Made by a program: the position numbers and the translations under genes
The notes under the pieces: model-generated
What the model was told of the DNA's origin: nothing
Seen by the model: only the letters and a program-made list of their open reading frames with translations
Databases searched by the model: none
Part shown: positions 61,499-64,000 of the stretch, piece after piece
How the letters are laid out: the number at the start of each line of letters is the position of its first letter
Position numbering within the stretch: the first letter of the stretch is position 1
Source of the DNA: Aquabacter sp. L1I39
GTDB taxonomy: Bacteria > Pseudomonadota > Alphaproteobacteria > Rhizobiales > Xanthobacteraceae
Direction: 5' to 3'
NCBI RefSeq assembly: GCF_017742835.1
Contig: NZ_CP072392.1
Span: forward strand, 521,388 to 585,387
DNA: 64,000 nt

Positions 61499-62806
61499 TC
61501 AGCGCCAGGCGCGGGCGAGCCGGAAGGCATCGCCGATGAGGCCCGGCCAGGACCGGCGCTTGACGAAGGAACGGACCGTCGCCTTCTCCTTCTCCACCTT
61601 GGGCGTGCCGTCGACCCGCAGGAAATTCTGCGCGGCCTTCGACATCAACTCGGGATAGGTGAGGAAGAAGTTGCGCGACTGGGTGTGCAGCAGCGCCGGC
61701 ATGTCCTTGTATTTCTTCAGGTCCTTCATGACGAAGGATTCCTCGACCATCTTCTTGTAGAGGGCGAGGTTGGCCTTGTTGAGGGGCTCCTTGCGGCTCT
61801 TCAAGTGGAAGATGGCCTCGGCCGCCAGCCGGCCCGTGGTCATGGCGAGGTTGGAGCCCTCGCGGTGGATGGCATTGTTGAACTGGGCGGCATCGCCCAC
61901 CACCAGCCAGCCATCGCCATAAAGCTGCGGGATCGCCTTGTAGCCGCCCTCCGGAATGAGATGGGCGGCATATTCCTTCACTTCCGCGTCCGCCAGCAGC
62001 GGGGCGATGGAGGGATGGGCCTTGAAGGCTTCGAGCAGCCCATAGGGGGTCTCCTGCCCGTCCCGGAAATCGGAGACGAGGCAGCCGAGGCCCACCGAGA
62101 GGCATTCCTTGTTGGTGTAGAGGAAGGCCATGCCGGTCATGCCCTTGGAGATGGTGCCGGCGGCCTCGATGACCACGCCCTCATTCTCCTTCAGGTTGAA
62201 GCGGGCGCCGATGGCCTCCGCCGACATGAAGTGCATTTCCTTCACGGCGAGGGCCACATGCTCGGGCTTCGGCACCGGGCGCAGGCCGGCGCGGGAGCCC
62301 AGCAGGCCGTTCACCCCTTCCGCCAGCACCACCACGTCGCCATGGACGATGCCGCCGGCCCGGTCGGTGCGCACGCCGATGACCTTGCCATAGGCGTCGT
62401 GGATCAGTTCCGTGGCGGTGGTCTCGCACAGCACCGTGACGCCGGCCTCCTTCACCTTGGAGGAGAACCACTTGTCGAACTGGGCGCGGATGATGGTGTA
62501 GCGGTTGGGCTTGTCCTCGTTGAAGTCGTCGGAGCGGTAGTGCATGCCCACGTGCGAGGTGTCGTCCATCATCCAGAAGCGCTGCTCCACGATGTGGCGC
62601 TCCAGGGGGGCGTCCTCGCGGAAGTCGGGGACCAGCTTTTCCAGCATGTCCGCATAGAGGATGGCGCCCTGCACATTCTTGGAGCCGGAATATTCGCCCC
62701 GCTCCAGTTGCAGCACCTTCAGGCCGCGCTGGGCCAGAGTGAGCGCGCAGGCATTGCCGGACATGCCGGCCCCGACGACGATGGCGTCGAACTTCTCATC
62801 GATCAT
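61499..62806 (-). CDS. fixC: electron-transferring flavoprotein-quinone oxidoreductase FixC
   Basis: A 435-residue flavoprotein homologous to ETF:quinone oxidoreductase. The FAD dinucleotide fold is [39 protein letters not shown] and [20 protein letters not shown] line the FAD site. It splits electrons between quinone and FixX at the membrane. It follows fixB after 11 bases. Confidence 0.97.
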   Translation of the reverse strand: MIDEKFDAIVVGAGMSGNACALTLAQRGLKVLQLERGEYSGSKNVQGAILYADMLEKLVPDFREDAPLERHIVEQRFWMMDDTSHVGMHYRSDDFNEDKPNRYTIIRAQFDKWFSSKVKEAGVTVLCETTATELIHDAYGKVIGVRTDRAGGIVHGDVVVLAEGVNGLLGSRAGLRPVPKPEHVALAVKEMHFMSAEAIGARFNLKENEGVVIEAAGTISKGMTGMAFLYTNKECLSVGLGCLVSDFRDGQETPYGLLEAFKAHPSIAPLLADAEVKEYAAHLIPEGGYKAIPQLYGDGWLVVGDAAQFNNAIHREGSNLAMTTGRLAAEAIFHLKSRKEPLNKANLALYKKMVEESFVMKDLKKYKDMPALLHTQSRNFFLTYPELMSKAAQNFLRVDGTPKVEKEKATVRSFVKRRSWPGLIGDAFRLARAWR

Positions 62807-62817
62807 GATGGGCCTCC

Positions 62818-63930
62818 TCAGCCGGCCAGCCGGTCACGGGAATGGGGGGAGAGCCGCCGGCGGAACGCCTCGGTGAGGGCCGGCAGCAGGCGGATGGCAT
62901 CGGTGACGATGCCCACATGGGCAAAGTCGAAGATGGGCGCGTTGGGATCGGTGTTGATGGCGACGATCATGTCCGCCCCCTCCACGCCCACGCGATGCTG
63001 GATGGCGCCGGAAATGCCGGCGGCGATGTAGAGCTTGGGCCGGATGGTCTTGCCGGTCTGGCCGATCTGGCGGTCAGACGTGATCCAGCCCTTCTGGACG
63101 AGGGGCCGCGAGCCGCCGAACTCGGCGCCCAGTACGGCGGCCAGGTTCCGCACCAGCTGGAAATTCTCCGCCGATTGCAGCCCGAGCCCGCCGGCCACCA
63201 CCACGTCGGCATAGGCGAGATTCGCCTTGTTGGCGTCGCGGTCCGGCACGAAGGACAGGATCTTGGTGACGATGTCCTCTTCCGCCATGTCGAGCTTGTG
63301 CTCGACGATGCGGCCCACGGGGGCTTCCACCCGCTCGGGCATGGACATGACGCGGGGGCGGATGGTGGCCATCTGCGGCCGGAAGTTCAGCGTGTAGATG
63401 GTGCACAAAAGCGAGCCGCCGAAGGTGGGGCGGGTGGCGCCCAGCGACTTGTCGGCGTCCACGTCCAATTCCGTGCAATCGGCGGTGAGGCCGGTGAGCA
63501 GCGTGGTGGCCACCGAGCCGGCGAGGTCGCGGCCCAGCGTGGTGGCGCCCAGCAGCAGGATTTCCGGCTTGTGGGTGTTGACGATGTCGGTGAGCGCCTT
63601 GGTGTAGGGCTCGTTGCGATAATGGGCGAGGATGGGATCCTCGCAGAGATAGACGAGGTCCGCGCCATAGCAGAAGGCTTCGGCGGCGGCTTCCTTGGTG
63701 CCGCCATCGGGGGCGCCCACCACCACGCCGGCCAGTTCGCAGCCCAACTTGTCGGCGAGCTTGCGGCCCTCACCCATCAATTCCCAGGAGACGGGATGCA
63801 CCTGGCCCCGTTCCAGCTCCACGAACACCCACACATGCTTGTAGGCCTTGAAGTGCTCGGGCAGTTCCTTCTTCATCCCGGCGCGTCCGCCGGCGGCGGG
63901 TTTGGCGGCAGGTTTGGCTGGCGTGGTCAT
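62818..63930 (-). CDS. fixB: electron transfer flavoprotein alpha subunit FixB
   Basis: A 370-residue ETF alpha subunit. A Lys/Ala/Pro-rich N-terminal stretch ([14 protein letters not shown]) precedes the Rossmann-like domain, and the C-terminal FAD domain has [35 protein letters not shown] and [14 protein letters not shown]. With FixA it oxidises NADH and feeds FixC. It starts 14 bases after the fixA stop. Confidence 0.97.
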   Translation of the reverse strand: MTTPAKPAAKPAAGGRAGMKKELPEHFKAYKHVWVFVELERGQVHPVSWELMGEGRKLADKLGCELAGVVVGAPDGGTKEAAAEAFCYGADLVYLCEDPILAHYRNEPYTKALTDIVNTHKPEILLLGATTLGRDLAGSVATTLLTGLTADCTELDVDADKSLGATRPTFGGSLLCTIYTLNFRPQMATIRPRVMSMPERVEAPVGRIVEHKLDMAEEDIVTKILSFVPDRDANKANLAYADVVVAGGLGLQSAENFQLVRNLAAVLGAEFGGSRPLVQKGWITSDRQIGQTGKTIRPKLYIAAGISGAIQHRVGVEGADMIVAINTDPNAPIFDFAHVGIVTDAIRLLPALTEAFRRRLSPHSRDRLAG

Positions 63931-63944
63931 GGGGCGTCTCCTGC

Positions 63945-64000
63945 TCAGAAGCCGGCGGAGAGGCGGGCCATGTCCGCCTCAAGGGTGGGGGTGCGGGCGA
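63945..64000 (-). CDS. fixA: electron transfer flavoprotein beta subunit FixA, C-terminal end only
   Basis: The open frame entering from the right edge ends [13 protein letters not shown] and stops at 63945-63947, 14 bases before fixB. Position and reading direction identify it as the fixA 3' end. Only about 18 codons are visible, so the identification rests on the operon order fixA-B-C-X. Confidence 0.75.
   Translation of the reverse strand, partial: ARTPTLEADMARLSAGF

Noticed and set aside
1..64000. CRISPR arrays, rRNA or tRNA genes, prophage or toxin-antitoxin pairs
   Set aside because: No regularly spaced repeats, no recognisable rRNA or tRNA sequences and no phage or toxin-antitoxin gene families were seen by eye; a model-based scan could still find a divergent small RNA.

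Overview
The window is 64 kb of GC-rich DNA from an alphaproteobacterium. It is most likely one of the Hyphomicrobiales, and the best fit is Xanthobacteraceae (a Xanthobacter/Azorhizobium-like, nitrogen-fixing chemoorganotroph). This placement is inference from gene content and order: a fixABCX operon at the right edge; a ccmI-ccmE-ccmF-ccmH (cycHJKL) cluster near degP, an OmpR-type regulator, its kinase, glnE and a PleC-like PAS kinase; an alphaproteobacterial hisZ plus long hisG; a degenerate ribBA (RibBX type); and a B12-dependent nrdJ. I see no rRNA, tRNA, CRISPR array, transposase, integrase or prophage. Most of the window is dense chromosomal housekeeping DNA.

Layout. 0-7 kb: a secreted protein (cut by the edge), ribBX, aroC, a CorC/TlyC-like CBS protein, xseB and hisZ-hisG. 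7-13 kb: a membrane acyltransferase, pepN, a small exported protein, a LysR regulator and a Fae-family protein. 13-23 kb: signalling and nitrogen control, with a PleC-like PAS histidine kinase, glnE, an EnvZ/OmpR-type pair and a DegP protease. 23-30 kb: a Bug-type solute-binding protein and a DHDPS-family aldolase/lyase behind twin palindromes, then the cytochrome c maturation operon. 30-36 kb: a DUF937 protein, an unusual SDR, queDE, a VOC dioxygenase-like gene, then a clearly lower-GC insert carrying one SEC-C zinc-motif gene of unknown function, and a second acyltransferase. 36-43 kb: mutL, nrdJ with a strong terminator, a UPF0126 channel-like protein and a Gre-family factor.

43.8-49.5 kb: a coherent but unassigned catabolic locus. 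A NitT/TauT-type ABC importer and an arylmalonate-decarboxylase/racemase-like enzyme are transcribed left. A GntR/FCD regulator and a metal-dependent amidohydrolase are transcribed right from the same divergent control region. 49.6-56.7 kb: a phytase-like esterase, an EI24/CysZ-like protein, a flavin reductase, a universal stress protein with an FNR/FixK-type box, MarC, a molybdopterin sulfite-oxidase-like protein and a luciferase-like monooxygenase. 56.9-61 kb: an MFS carrier, an SDR and an FAH-family hydrolase read left, divergent from an IclR regulator whose likely operator sits between -35 and -10 boxes; this looks like a sugar-acid or related keto-acid pathway. 61-64 kb: fixX, fixC, fixB and the last codons of fixA, which supply low-potential electrons for nitrogen fixation.

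The points most worth a second look are the catabolic locus at 44-49.5 kb, the SEC-C gene in the low-GC insert, the helix-turn-helix fused to RibBX with an AT-rich palindrome in front of it, the Fae homologue without the catalytic histidine, the SDR without its Tyr/Lys pair, and the Bug/DHDPS unit placed between the cytochrome c maturation genes and degP.
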